Below, piece by piece: positions 43,701-52,981 of a stretch of 64,000 nucleotides of DNA. Made by a program: the position numbers and the translations under genes. Positions within the stretch are counted from its first letter, which is position 1, and every line of letters begins with the position of its first letter. Origin of the DNA: Methylomarinum sp964397365 (GTDB lineage Bacteria; Pseudomonadota; Gammaproteobacteria; Methylococcales; Methylomonadaceae); contig CAYNIU010000001.1 in assembly GCA_964397365.1 (NCBI GenBank), positions 1 to 64,000 of the forward strand. The letters run 5' to 3'. The notes under the pieces are model-generated. The model had not been told where the DNA came from. It saw nothing but the letters and a program-made list of their open reading frames with translations, and searched no databases.

Positions 43701-45944
43701 TTATAATTTCCAGATACTTGCAAGACTGGTGAAGTCATCAGTCCAGGACTGAATGGATGAATGCAATTGCAATATTTGCCAGTTCTGGTTTTTACCGGTC
43801 AGTAACGGTTGTAAAGAGTGAATGTTACGAGCCAGTACCACCCAGTCTGATTTATGGACTAATGGGAGTTTATTTTGGGGTCGAAATTCCTGTATTACTG
43901 CTGATAATCCCAGTTTTTCGGCATGATCAGAGAGAACCTGTTTTAATTCCAGATAGTGGTTGGAAATATGGAAAACGACCAGGCCATTGTCATTTAGACG
44001 GGAGAAATAAAGTTCTACGGCTTCTTTGGTCAATAAATGCGTCGGGATGGAATCGGAGGTGAACGCATCAATGATCAGTAAATCAAAATGTAACGCATTT
44101 TGTTTTTCCAGTGATAATCTGGCATCTCCTACATGAATGTCATAGCGGTTGACACAATTTTTCAGATAACTGAAAAGTTTTGTATTAGTGGCAATATTGA
44201 CGACAGCGGGATTGAGTTCATAAAACTGCCAGTTCTGAGCGTTTTTGGCATAGGCTCCCAGTCCACCACTTCCTAAACCAACAATACCGATTTGCCATTG
44301 TTCATTCCGATGATGATAAGCTTGAAAAAGCTGACCAATAGGCCCTTGTATGCCATAGTAGCTCAAGGGTGTACAAGCTCTGTTATTATCCATCAGTTGT
44401 GAACCATGCTCGGTGGAACCACTATAAAGTGTATGCAGTATTTCATTTTGTGTTCCTGAGTCAGTTTGAATGTTTTCAGTAACCGATAGAACGCCGTAAA
44501 AATTTCGCGTTTGCAGTAATGGTTGGTTTTCGTGTTTTTGCAGAGGTGATGTACAGGACGCTATGACGCTGCTATACAGTGCAAGATAAATGATATTTTT
44601 GTGAAAAATGAAATAATTGGCGATTATGGCGGTGATAATCACTCCCAGAGCCAGGTTATTGGTCAGTTGCTGATAATTAAAATATACCAGCGCAGCGAAA
44701 AAAAGCAGGTAGGATAACAATACAATTATTGTTCTGTTTTCCTGTAAATGACCCCGTTTCTTTTTATTGTAGGGGTTAAGCAGTAATGCTGCGATGATCA
44801 TCAGAGGATATTCATACAAGTCATTAAATATGAAGGGTACAACAAAGTTGTTAAATAGCCCTCCTAACATGCCGCCAAACGACATAATTAAATAATAATG
44901 GGTCAGATAATTTGCAGCCGGTCGTTTTAATGCCAGCTCGCCATGACAAATCATAATGGAAATAAAAAACACTAGCAGGTGTAATGCCAGTTCCAGAGTA
45001 TAATCAGCAAGTTTTTCATTTGAAAAGAAATAGATCAAAAATGGAGTAATAATCCAGGGCTGAAAAATAACAATCCATTTATGCACCCTATTATTGTATT
45101 TTGAAAAAACAATAATGAATGAAATGAGGTATAAGGCCAATGGAATAATCCACAGCAAAGGAACCGAAGCAATATCGGTACTGATAAAGTTAGTGGTGCC
45201 AATTAGCAGGCTGGAGGGGATAAAAGATAAAATCAACCATTTGAGTTTTAAGGACAATGGCGGCTGCACTGTTAGTGCTGAATAATGATTTGATTGAATT
45301 TGGGGGGCTGTTTTGGTTTGTCTTGTCAATGACATGCAAAAAGCAATCAATGCACAGAGCATGACAAAACAGACGCTCCACAGTTGTTGCTGATCCGTTA
45401 ATCCTATATTGGGTTCAAATATCAGCGGGTAACTCAACAAGGCCAGCAGGCTGCCAGTATTGCTGGCAATAGAGAGGAAATAAGGGTCGTGGCTGCTTCG
45501 ATGACCTATGGTTGAGAACCACTTTTGCAGTAACGGCGAGGTCGTTGAAAGAATAAAAAAGGGTAATCCGATAGCCATCCATAACACCGAGAGTAGCCAT
45601 ATAGTCGGATCTGTTTCTGTCGGTGGGGTGTTGTTTTCAGCCACTCCGATGGGAATAAAAATCAGGCTAAGCAGAAACAATAGACTATGTACCCGGAATT
45701 GCTGGTAAATCTGTAAACGGTGACTTAGAAAATGGGCGTAGAGATAGCCCAGAAACAGAATACTCTGGTAAAAAACCATGCAGGTATTCCATACCGAAGC
45801 AGCGCCGCCGAGAGAGGGCAGAAGAACCTTGCCAAACATGGGCTGCAAAATAAACATTAGACAGGCGCTCATGAAGAGCGTTAACGAAAATAAGAGTACA
45901 GGAGCAAAATCATGTCGGCTTTCGCTCTTTTGAGCAATATCCAT
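43701..45944 (-). CDS. Membrane-fused spermidine synthase-like protein
   Basis: 747 aa. The N-terminal ~450 residues carry about 12 or more hydrophobic segments (LLFSLTLFMSACLMFILQPM; LWMAIGLPFFILS; SFIPSSLLIGTTNFIS and others), with a transporter-like pattern. The C-terminal ~250 residues are a spermidine-synthase-like Rossmann domain: TLYSGSTEHG, IGIVGLGSGGLGAY, WQFYELNPAVVNIA, GDARLSLE and LLIIDAFTSDSIPTHLL. The catalytic details of true polyamine aminopropyltransferases are only partly kept, so the substrate is uncertain. Transcribed alone. Confidence 0.85.
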   Translation of the reverse strand: MDIAQKSESRHDFAPVLLFSLTLFMSACLMFILQPMFGKVLLPSLGGAASVWNTCMVFYQSILFLGYLYAHFLSHRLQIYQQFRVHSLLFLLSLIFIPIGVAENNTPPTETDPTIWLLSVLWMAIGLPFFILSTTSPLLQKWFSTIGHRSSHDPYFLSIASNTGSLLALLSYPLIFEPNIGLTDQQQLWSVCFVMLCALIAFCMSLTRQTKTAPQIQSNHYSALTVQPPLSLKLKWLILSFIPSSLLIGTTNFISTDIASVPLLWIIPLALYLISFIIVFSKYNNRVHKWIVIFQPWIITPFLIYFFSNEKLADYTLELALHLLVFFISIMICHGELALKRPAANYLTHYYLIMSFGGMLGGLFNNFVVPFIFNDLYEYPLMIIAALLLNPYNKKKRGHLQENRTIIVLLSYLLFFAALVYFNYQQLTNNLALGVIITAIIANYFIFHKNIIYLALYSSVIASCTSPLQKHENQPLLQTRNFYGVLSVTENIQTDSGTQNEILHTLYSGSTEHGSQLMDNNRACTPLSYYGIQGPIGQLFQAYHHRNEQWQIGIVGLGSGGLGAYAKNAQNWQFYELNPAVVNIATNTKLFSYLKNCVNRYDIHVGDARLSLEKQNALHFDLLIIDAFTSDSIPTHLLTKEAVELYFSRLNDNGLVVFHISNHYLELKQVLSDHAEKLGLSAVIQEFRPQNKLPLVHKSDWVVLARNIHSLQPLLTGKNQNWQILQLHSSIQSWTDDFTSLASIWKL

Positions 45945-46226
45945 ACGTTATTACCTATGCGCTGATTTACGAGTTAATAAGTCTTGAAATTTTTTAGGGT
46001 GTGACCGATAAAATTTAAATTTTCTCCATAAATAGTGGAAAAATCAACTAATAGAAAAAGTGAAATTGAGAAAAAATCTGGATGAAGGAGTTGGCCGTGT
46101 TAATTGACTTGATGGACTATTGATAACGACAGTATTCACGAGGTAAAGGCCTGGAGATGCGATCTTGATAAAGAACACGGAAATATCTGTTTTTTGGGTA
46201 CTGATGTCATAATCAAAATGTTTTTC

Positions 46227-46285
46227 TAGCTATTCAGAGTATATGCATTTAATATCAGGCATTTACCTCAGAAGGTGCCGTGAAT
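46227..46285. repeat. Partial repeat family A, copy 4, inverted
   Basis: TAGCTATTCAGAGTATATGC then ATTTAATATCAGG is the reverse complement of the right end of copy 1, and CCGTGAATACCTCC matches the reversed internal segment of copy 3. The left half is missing and the sequence runs straight into family B. Confidence 0.6.
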
Positions 46286-46526
46286 ACCTCCCTGTAGCTC
46301 TGTGCAATATCCATGTTGCACAGGCCTGATCAATCTATAGCCTGCACCCACCTTTTTTGAGGGGGGCGAGTAACGTGGCGGAGACTGAAATTGCAAGAAA
46401 AAATGCCAAGTCTATGTCATCAAGATATATGGCTGCAACCCATTGATTTTATAAGAAAATTTGGGGTTGCATTTCCGCTTTGTGGGCGCTGAACAAATTA
46501 GGGAGGATTTGTTCAGCGCTTCCCTA
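46286..46526. repeat. Family B-related repeat, copy 3
   Basis: CCTGATCAATCTATAGCCTG, CACCCACCTTTTTTGAGGGG and the separate block TTGCATTTCCGCTTTGTGGG with ATTTGTTCAGCGCTTCCCTA match parts of copies 1 and 2. The order differs from copy 2, where the second block is nested within the first. Here they are side by side. Confidence 0.65.
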
Positions 46527-47699
46527 TTAATCTTCCCAGCGTAGAGGTTGGTAGGGCATTAGATGTATTCCCTCAGCGAGTAATGAAATACCGATTTTTT
46601 CATTGATTCCAAGCCGGTTACGTCGTGCTACATGAACTGGGACGTTGACAGTAAGGTTTATTTTTGATTTCTGTTCAATTTGAATTAACAAGTTGGCTAA
46701 ACCATTAATCTCAAAATATTCAATGATGTGGCCCGATAACGGATTTTCCCGCTCACCCTTAGATGGACGGTCACGGCGATGCAATAAAATATCGGATGAT
46801 TGGATCATCCAGCAAACCCGTTGTTTATTCTGAAACTGTGGTTGATAAGCGGCTTCCAGTTCCCGGCCTCGCCACAGTAAACGAGTGGTTCGCTGACTGC
46901 TGTCGTGACCCTGAACCTGAGCGCTAAACAGATTTTGTTGATTCATCAGCCGGGCAATAGTGGCGCTGTCAGGATGCGCTGCAACAAATTCCGGTGTTCC
47001 GGATTGTAAAATTTCGCCTTTGTACAACAGCGCCATCCGGTCAGCCAGTAAAGCGGCTTCTTCCAGATCGTGGGTAACCAAGATGATGGGTATGGACAGC
47101 GATTGCTTCAGCCCCATCAGTTCCCGATACAGTTTACGTCGGGTGACCTGATCGACGGCCGAGAACGGTTCATCCAGTAATAAAATCCTCGGTTGCCGCG
47201 CCAATGCCCGGGCCACGGCAACCCGTTGTTGCTGGCCGCCAGACAATGTTTTCGGGTAGCGTTTTTCCATGCCGTCAAGATGCACTCTTGTTAACAAGTC
47301 CAATGCCGCGGAGTGTCGCTGTGGTTTGGGAATATCATTTAATGCCTGCTGGATATTCTCTAAGACTGTCATGTGGGGGAACAGTGCATAATGCTGAAAT
47401 ACCAGGCCGACATGACGAAGATGGGGTGGCAAAAACAACTTCTGCGCACTATTTTGCCAGACCTTATCTTCACAGATAATATGTCCTCTTTGAACCTGAT
47501 ACAGTCCGGCGATAGCACGTAGAATCGTGGTTTTACCGCTACCGGAAGGGCCGACCAGCGCCAGTAGTTCGCCGCTATGGCAATGCAATTGCACCGCTAA
47601 TGGAATGGGATGCTGCTGCTGCAGATTGATTTGAACGCTTGGTTTATCTAGCACGCCTGAACTGCTGGATTTAGCCAGCGGATTGCTTGGAGTTTTCAT
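46527..47699 (-). CDS. modC: Molybdate ABC transporter ATP-binding protein
   Basis: 390 aa ATPase of the molybdate importer. Walker A GPSGSGKTT near residues 51-59, ABC signature LSGGQQQRVAVARAL, Walker B ILLLDEPFSAVD. The C-terminal part (~290-370) is a mop/TOBE-like metal-binding domain. It is somewhat longer than E. coli ModC, with a Ser-rich N-terminal lead-in that overlaps modB by 29 bases; a later start is possible. Last gene of creA-modABC. Confidence 0.93.
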   Translation of the reverse strand: MKTPSNPLAKSSSSGVLDKPSVQINLQQQHPIPLAVQLHCHSGELLALVGPSGSGKTTILRAIAGLYQVQRGHIICEDKVWQNSAQKLFLPPHLRHVGLVFQHYALFPHMTVLENIQQALNDIPKPQRHSAALDLLTRVHLDGMEKRYPKTLSGGQQQRVAVARALARQPRILLLDEPFSAVDQVTRRKLYRELMGLKQSLSIPIILVTHDLEEAALLADRMALLYKGEILQSGTPEFVAAHPDSATIARLMNQQNLFSAQVQGHDSSQRTTRLLWRGRELEAAYQPQFQNKQRVCWMIQSSDILLHRRDRPSKGERENPLSGHIIEYFEINGLANLLIQIEQKSKINLTVNVPVHVARRNRLGINEKIGISLLAEGIHLMPYQPLRWED

Positions 47700-48348
47700 G
47701 GCGTGCCGATAACCAATAGGTAAAGGAAATGGTCATTATCGAAAACAGCAACAGACTGAACGACATGATGGAAGCCGCTTGTTCGTCAAATGCCTGTGTC
47801 CGGTCATAGATAGCAATGGAAATCGTTTGTGTTTCAGCCGGTATGTTACCGCCGATCATTAGTACGATGCCGAATTCACCCAGTGTATGCGCAAATGTCA
47901 GGATCATTGCCGAAACAATGCCGGGCCAGGCCAGCGGCAATTCAATTTTCCACAACACGCGACCGGGGTTCATGCCGCAACAGGCGGCCGCTTCACGAAT
48001 TTCTCGCGGAATTGCGGCAAAAGCTCTTTGCATGGGCTGGATGGTGAAAGGAAGATTGAAAATAATGGAGGCCAGCACCAGTCCCTGAAAATTAAAAACC
48101 AGTGTGGCGCCAAAGGTTTGTTGCAGCCAAAGTCCCAGCCCTTGCATCGGGCTGAAGGCCACCAGCAGATAATAACCGAGTACGGTGGGTGGTAACACTA
48201 ACGGTAATGCCAGCAAACTCTGGATAAGCGATTTGCCGAAAAAGTGCCGATAAGCCAGCCAGCGTCCCAATACGATTCCCACGGGCAACAGTAACAGTAA
48301 TGTGACCAGGCTCAGTTTGATAGATAAGATTAATGCCGTCCAATCCAT
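47671..48348 (-). CDS. modB: Molybdate ABC transporter permease
   Basis: 225 aa inner-membrane permease with five or six helices, forming the channel with ModC. The EAA-type coupling loop is EIREAAACCGMNPGRVLWKIELPLA-like (around residues 135-160; EAAACCGMNPG is visible), followed by LGEFGIVLMIGGNIP. It begins seven bases after modA ends and overlaps modC. Confidence 0.93.
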   Translation of the reverse strand: MDWTALILSIKLSLVTLLLLLPVGIVLGRWLAYRHFFGKSLIQSLLALPLVLPPTVLGYYLLVAFSPMQGLGLWLQQTFGATLVFNFQGLVLASIIFNLPFTIQPMQRAFAAIPREIREAAACCGMNPGRVLWKIELPLAWPGIVSAMILTFAHTLGEFGIVLMIGGNIPAETQTISIAIYDRTQAFDEQAASIMSFSLLLFSIMTISFTYWLSARHENSKQSAG

Positions 48349-48355
48349 GGTATTT

Positions 48356-49132
48356 CTAAAAGCGGCTATAACCGTAACGGTTTAAAATTTGCTGTGCTTT
48401 ATGCTGTTGCATATATCGGTAAAACAATTTTGCCGTGTCACCAGCCCGATTTAACAACACCATGGTTTGTGCCAGCGGTTGGTGAAATGCTTGCGGTATC
48501 AAAACAAAACGGATCTTATTTTTAAGTTGCGGAGCCAATGCCAGAAAATAGGAGACCAGACCGACTTGTGCGGCGCCGGAGGCCGCAAATTGAGTCGCTT
48601 GCGCAACGTTCTCACCCAGTACCAGATTAGACTGAATTGACGACCATAGTTGCCGATGCTGCAGAACTTCCCGTGCCGCTACACCATAGGGAGCCAGTTC
48701 CGGGTTGGCAATGGCGAAATGTTTCAGCCTCCCTGTTTGCAAGGATTGACGAATTCCCTGTAATTGCTCATCCAGCGTTAATGGTGACGCTACTGTCGTC
48801 AGTAAAACCAGTCTGCCTAAGGCATAAACGAATTTCTGGTCTTGCGCCAGTTTTTGTTGTTGCAGTTGCTCGACATACGCTGTATTGGCTGACAAAAACA
48901 ATTCAAAAGGGGCGCCTTGTTGAATTTGCCGGGTCAGATTACCGGAAGAAGCAAAGCTTAAACGCACACTTTTACCGGTATCCTGCCGAAATGCGTCAGC
49001 AATATCCTGTAATGCAAGCTTGACGCTGGCGGCAGCGGCAATTATGGGTATTTCAGCAGCTTGTACGCTGGCGTAGTGTATTAGCAGCACAAATATAAGA
49101 AGTCGTTTAATAAAATACAACTTTATCTCCAT
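48356..49132 (-). CDS. modA: Molybdate-binding periplasmic protein
   Basis: 258 aa from the ATG at 49132, which begins a signal peptide (MEIKLYFIKRLLIFVLLIHY ... VQAAE). The mature protein opens with the oxyanion-binding AAAASVKLALQDIADAF and FASSGNLTRQIQQGAPFELF typical of ModA. It delivers molybdate to ModBC for molybdenum cofactor enzymes. An in-frame extension upstream to 49183 overlaps creA and lacks signal-peptide character. Confidence 0.93.
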   Translation of the reverse strand: MEIKLYFIKRLLIFVLLIHYASVQAAEIPIIAAAASVKLALQDIADAFRQDTGKSVRLSFASSGNLTRQIQQGAPFELFLSANTAYVEQLQQQKLAQDQKFVYALGRLVLLTTVASPLTLDEQLQGIRQSLQTGRLKHFAIANPELAPYGVAAREVLQHRQLWSSIQSNLVLGENVAQATQFAASGAAQVGLVSYFLALAPQLKNKIRFVLIPQAFHQPLAQTMVLLNRAGDTAKLFYRYMQQHKAQQILNRYGYSRF

Positions 49133-49170
49133 CCGACTAAAATTAACCTGGAATCTAAATATGCAGACAG

Positions 49171-49632
49171 TTATTTTCGCCACGGCATAATAGGCACAGT
49201 CGATAAACTGTTGGCTGGGGCGCCATCAATTAATTTTCGACTGATAGCGACATAAATCAAGGTATTTCGCTGAGCATCAAATAACCGGATAACACGAGTT
49301 TCTTTAAAAAAAATCGAAGTATCTGCGGAAAAAGCAGTTTCCTGGTTGAGTAGTTTTTCTTTAATTACGATAGGGCCGACCTGACGACAGGCAATCGAAA
49401 ATTGAGAAGGGTCTTCTGCTAAACCAAAAGTACCGGCAATCCCGCCTTTTTTAGCCTGACTGACGTGACAGCTGACACCTTGCACTTTGGGGTCATCAAA
49501 TGCCTGTACACAAACCTTGTGATTAGCTCCGATGAGCTTCCAGGAGGTGGTAATGCAGCCAATTCTTTCGGCATTGACGGTGTTACATACAAAATAGAGT
49601 GGTAATAGATAAGCAAAAAAGTAGTTTTTCAT
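49171..49632 (-). CDS. creA: CreA family protein
   Basis: 153 aa secreted protein with a signal peptide (MKNYFFAYLLPLYFVCNTVNA). CreA signatures are VCVQAFDDPKVQGVSCHVSQ, AKKGGIAGTFGLAEDPS and SIACRQVGPI. The cysteines at VSCH and IACR probably form a disulfide. No biochemical role is established for CreA. It is the first gene before modABC, ending 38 bases before the modA start, so it is probably co-transcribed. Confidence 0.88.
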   Translation of the reverse strand: MKNYFFAYLLPLYFVCNTVNAERIGCITTSWKLIGANHKVCVQAFDDPKVQGVSCHVSQAKKGGIAGTFGLAEDPSQFSIACRQVGPIVIKEKLLNQETAFSADTSIFFKETRVIRLFDAQRNTLIYVAISRKLIDGAPANSLSTVPIMPWRK

Positions 49633-49677
49633 TTGAATCAGGAGAACATTTTTGGAGATTTGATTGTATCAGCAATG

Positions 49678-49712
49678 TGCATAGCAGGTTTGGTAACCGT
49701 ATCTGCTATGCA
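49678..49712. promoter_or_regulatory. Perfect inverted repeat between creA and the chemotaxis operon
   Basis: Ten-base arms TGCATAGCAG (49678-49687) and CTGCTATGCA (49703-49712) with a 15-base spacer containing GGTAACC. It lies 46 bases upstream of the creA start codon and about 225 bases before cheY. It does not resemble the classical ModE box. The rest of the 304-base gap is AT-rich; a weak TTGGAC with a loosely matching -10 lies about 80 bases before cheY. Confidence 0.45.
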
Positions 49713-49936
49713 TATGTTGTACACTTTATGTCTGCTACTTGTATTCAACACAACAGCAAGGTAATGAATTTGTAGAGTTTAATGTGTATGCTACAAATAG
49801 AATGACTGAAAGAGTAAATATTTTTTAATTTTACCCAGGATAAAAGTAATTATTGGACTAAACTTGCAGTAATGATAAATAATAAGCGGCGAATTCAGAA
49901 TTCACTAACAAAGTAACAGAAATTTAGGAGAAAGTT

Positions 49937-50299
49937 GTGGCAAGTATTCTTGCAGTTGACGATTCAGCTTCAATGAGACAAATGGTCTCGTTCACATTAA
50001 AAGGCGCTGGCTATACGGTTGTTGAAGCCGTGGACGGCGTTGATGCGTTAAATAAAGCAAAATCGCAGACATTTGATTGCGTGGTGACTGATGTCAATAT
50101 GCCGAATATGGACGGCATTACTTTAATTAAGGAATTGCGTGCGTTACCAAATTATAAATTTACGCCACTGTTAATGCTGACAACCGAATCAGGAATGGAT
50201 AAAAAACAGCAAGGAAAGGCGGCCGGGGCGACAGGCTGGATTGTAAAACCGTTTAATCCGGATCAGTTGTTGAAAACTATCAAGAAAGTTCTTGGTTAA
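49937..50299 (+). CDS. cheY: CheY-like chemotaxis response regulator
   Basis: 120 aa single receiver. Acidic pair in AVDDSASMRQM, acceptor D in CVVTDVNMPNMDG, switch Thr in LMLTTES and lysine in VKPFNPDQL. As the first gene of the che operon, it is expected to carry phosphate from CheA to the output. GTG start with AGGAG six bases upstream. Confidence 0.92.
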   Translation: MASILAVDDSASMRQMVSFTLKGAGYTVVEAVDGVDALNKAKSQTFDCVVTDVNMPNMDGITLIKELRALPNYKFTPLLMLTTESGMDKKQQGKAAGATGWIVKPFNPDQLLKTIKKVLG

Positions 50300-50342
50300 C
50301 CACTAACCTTATTGTGTATGGCTAAACGCAGCAGGTAGAACT

Positions 50343-52427
50343 ATGTCAATTGATATGGCCCAGTTTCATCAGGTATTTTTCGAAGAAAGTTTCGAAGGCC
50401 TGGATGCAATGGAGTCAGGGTTGCTGAATTTGGATATGGGCGATGTTGATGTCGAAGAAATTAATACTATATTCAGAGCCGCTCATTCGATAAAGGGAGG
50501 AAGTGGTACATTCGGCTTTACCTCAGTTTCGGATTTTACGCATGTGATGGAAACACTGCTTGATGAAATGCGGGATGGACGTCGGCAAATTACGCAATCC
50601 GCTATCAATGTTTTATTGGGATCAGTTGATTGTTTGCGGGAAATGTTGACGGCCATTCAGGAAAACAGTGATGTTGACGAGCAAAGTGTTGCCGAACAAA
50701 AAAAAATGCTGGAACAAGAGCTTGCGCAGGGGAATGGTGGTAGTGCCGGTACAGCAGTTGAACAGTCAGCATCAGCCCCGGTTGAAACAAACGATTCAGA
50801 AAATAGCGAACAGTTGGCAGAAGGGTGGACAATAGCCTTTAGTCCACACATGGGGATGCTGAAAACCGGTAATGATCCTGTCAGGATATTCAGGGAGCTG
50901 GCCGCTCTTGGCGATTTGTCGGTAACAGCTGATTTTCAGGGGGTTCCTGCGCTTGACCAACTTGAACCAGAAGATTGTTATTTATCCTGGAAGCTGGAAG
51001 TAACAGGAGATATTTCATCAACAGATATTGATGAAATATTTGATTGGGTGGAAGATGAGTGTGATTTTGCCTGTTATCCTTTGCATCCGACTTCAGCCGA
51101 ATCAGAAGCGACCGTTACCGAAACGGTTGATACCCCGGAAGATGCTCTCAGTCATGCTAAAAAAACAACTGACAAACAGTCCGATAGCGTATCTGCTAAA
51201 TCTCCTGATAGCCTTAAAAAAGAAAACAAAAAAACAACCACAGCGAAAGCCTCCGGTTCTACTGGGTCTATTCGTGTCGATACCGGGAAAATTGACACTC
51301 TGATTAATATGGTTGGTGAATTGGTTATCACTCAGTCCATGCTGAGTTTGGTGGGTGAACATTTCGAGATTAATAAGCTGGATCAACTTAAGAATGGATT
51401 ATCGCAGCTGGAACGACATACCCGCGAATTACAGGAAAGCGTGATGAATATCCGCATGTTGCCGATCAGTTTTGTGTTTAGCCGGTTTCCCCGGCTGGTA
51501 CATGATTTAAGCAACAAACTGGGAAAGAAAATTGAACTTAAACTGGTGGGTGAACAAACTGAAGTGGATAAAACTGTCGTTGAATTACTCAGTGATCCTT
51601 TGGTTCACTTGGTCAGAAACAGTCTTGATCATGGTATTGAAATGCCTGAAGAACGGCTTACCGCAGGAAAACCTGAAACAGGAACGGTGGTGCTGGAAGC
51701 CTATCATCGCGGCGGTAATATTGTGATTGAGGTCGTTGATGACGGCAAGGGATTGGATAAGGATAAATTAAGGGCGAAAGCGATCGAAAAAGGATTGATA
51801 GATGAAGGCGCTATATTGACGGATAAACAGACTTTTGAATTGATTTTTATGCCCGGGTTTTCTACGGCGGAGAAATTGACCGATGTTTCCGGTCGTGGTG
51901 TTGGTATGGATGTGGTGAGAAGAAATATCCAGACACTGGGCGGTAATATTGAAATACATTCCGAGCTGGGCAAAGGCTCAACCATTTCCATTCACCTGCC
52001 GTTGACGCTGGCAATTCTCGATGGACAATCAATTGCCGTGGGTAAAGAACGGTTTATTGTGCCGTTAGGTTCAATTATTGAATCAATTAATGTTACTGAA
52101 CAGCAACTCAATAAAGTTGTTGGCAAAGGTGAAACATTCCGTTTGAGGGAGGAATATATTCCCATTGTTCGTATGCATGAGGTTTTTAATGTGAAAGGCG
52201 CCCGGGCTACCCGGCTGACTGATGGGCTGGTTGTTGTGGTTGAGGGGCAGGGAATGAAATGTGGTTTGTTTGTTGATGATTTATTAGGTCAGCAGCAAGT
52301 GGTTATTAAATCACTGGAAGCAAATTACAGAAAAGTGGAAGGGGTGTCCGGGGCAACGATTCTAGGGGATGGTTCGGTTGCTTTGATTCTGGATATACCG
52401 GGTTTGGTGCGTTTATCCAATCACTAA
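50343..52427 (+). CDS. cheA: Chemotaxis histidine kinase CheA
   Basis: 694 aa. P1/Hpt domain with phosphohistidine H48 in RAAHSIKGGSGTFGF. A P2-like region lies around 160-255, after a Glu/Ser-rich linker. P3 dimerisation starts near 315 (IRVDTGKIDTLINMVGELVI). The P4 kinase contains LVRNSLDHGIE, VVDDGKGLD, GFSTAEKLTDVSGRGVGMDV and GKGSTI. A C-terminal P5 CheW-like domain ends it. All phosphotransfer motifs are intact. It follows cheY by 43 bases. Confidence 0.95.
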   Translation: MSIDMAQFHQVFFEESFEGLDAMESGLLNLDMGDVDVEEINTIFRAAHSIKGGSGTFGFTSVSDFTHVMETLLDEMRDGRRQITQSAINVLLGSVDCLREMLTAIQENSDVDEQSVAEQKKMLEQELAQGNGGSAGTAVEQSASAPVETNDSENSEQLAEGWTIAFSPHMGMLKTGNDPVRIFRELAALGDLSVTADFQGVPALDQLEPEDCYLSWKLEVTGDISSTDIDEIFDWVEDECDFACYPLHPTSAESEATVTETVDTPEDALSHAKKTTDKQSDSVSAKSPDSLKKENKKTTTAKASGSTGSIRVDTGKIDTLINMVGELVITQSMLSLVGEHFEINKLDQLKNGLSQLERHTRELQESVMNIRMLPISFVFSRFPRLVHDLSNKLGKKIELKLVGEQTEVDKTVVELLSDPLVHLVRNSLDHGIEMPEERLTAGKPETGTVVLEAYHRGGNIVIEVVDDGKGLDKDKLRAKAIEKGLIDEGAILTDKQTFELIFMPGFSTAEKLTDVSGRGVGMDVVRRNIQTLGGNIEIHSELGKGSTISIHLPLTLAILDGQSIAVGKERFIVPLGSIIESINVTEQQLNKVVGKGETFRLREEYIPIVRMHEVFNVKGARATRLTDGLVVVVEGQGMKCGLFVDDLLGQQQVVIKSLEANYRKVEGVSGATILGDGSVALILDIPGLVRLSNH

Positions 52428-52445
52428 CTCAAGCATATAGCAACT

Positions 52446-52925
52446 ATGGCAGAAGAAATCGAACAAATCCAAAATGATGTTCAGAAACAGGAAAATGTTA
52501 AACAATTTCTTAGTTTTACCCTGGGTGATGAAGAGTATGGCGTTGATATTCTCAGTGTTCAGGAAATCAGAAGTTGGGAGCCGGTTTCTCGTATTCCCAA
52601 TGTGCCAGCCTATGAAAAAGGGGTGGTGAATCTGCGTGGCTCCATTGTGCCGATCATTGACTTACGAGAGCGCTTTGCCTTGGCGCATCAGCCATATACG
52701 GCATTGACTGTTGTCGTGGTGTTGCAAGCTCATGGTCGGGTTATGGGGGTTGTGGTGGATTCAGTTTCGGATGTCATTGAAGTCGATAAAAAAACCATCC
52801 AGAATGCTCCTGATTTTGGAGCGAAAGTCAGCACTGAATATATTAATGGCCTGACCTCTGTGAATGGCAGAATGGTGATGTTACTGGATGTTGACAAATT
52901 ATTGAAACTTGAAGATGTGGATTAA
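52446..52925 (+). CDS. cheW: CheW adaptor protein 1
   Basis: 159 aa scaffold linking receptors to CheA. Typical opening FLSFTLGDEEYGVDILSVQE, then RIPNVPAYEKGVVNLRGSIV and the IIDLRERF motif. A second CheW lies at 56231, with the receptor gene between them. Confidence 0.93.
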   Translation: MAEEIEQIQNDVQKQENVKQFLSFTLGDEEYGVDILSVQEIRSWEPVSRIPNVPAYEKGVVNLRGSIVPIIDLRERFALAHQPYTALTVVVVLQAHGRVMGVVVDSVSDVIEVDKKTIQNAPDFGAKVSTEYINGLTSVNGRMVMLLDVDKLLKLEDVD

Positions 52926-52981
52926 GATGATGAAGAAAAGGGGCAATATCGACAAAGGCTTGAATATTTTAGGGGGGAATC

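Larger units (their letters stand above)
45945..46526. other. Repeat-filled intergenic region upstream of the spermidine-synthase-like gene
   Basis: 582 bases with no supported gene. The first ~280 bases are AT-rich and should hold the promoter of the minus-strand 43701-45944 gene. The rest is a partial family A element joined to a family B-like element, ending at the modC stop. Confidence 0.5.

Noticed and set aside
46527..49632. Molybdenum-cofactor riboswitch upstream of modABC
   Set aside because: Only a simple inverted repeat is visible upstream of creA; no multi-helix aptamer could be recognised by reading.
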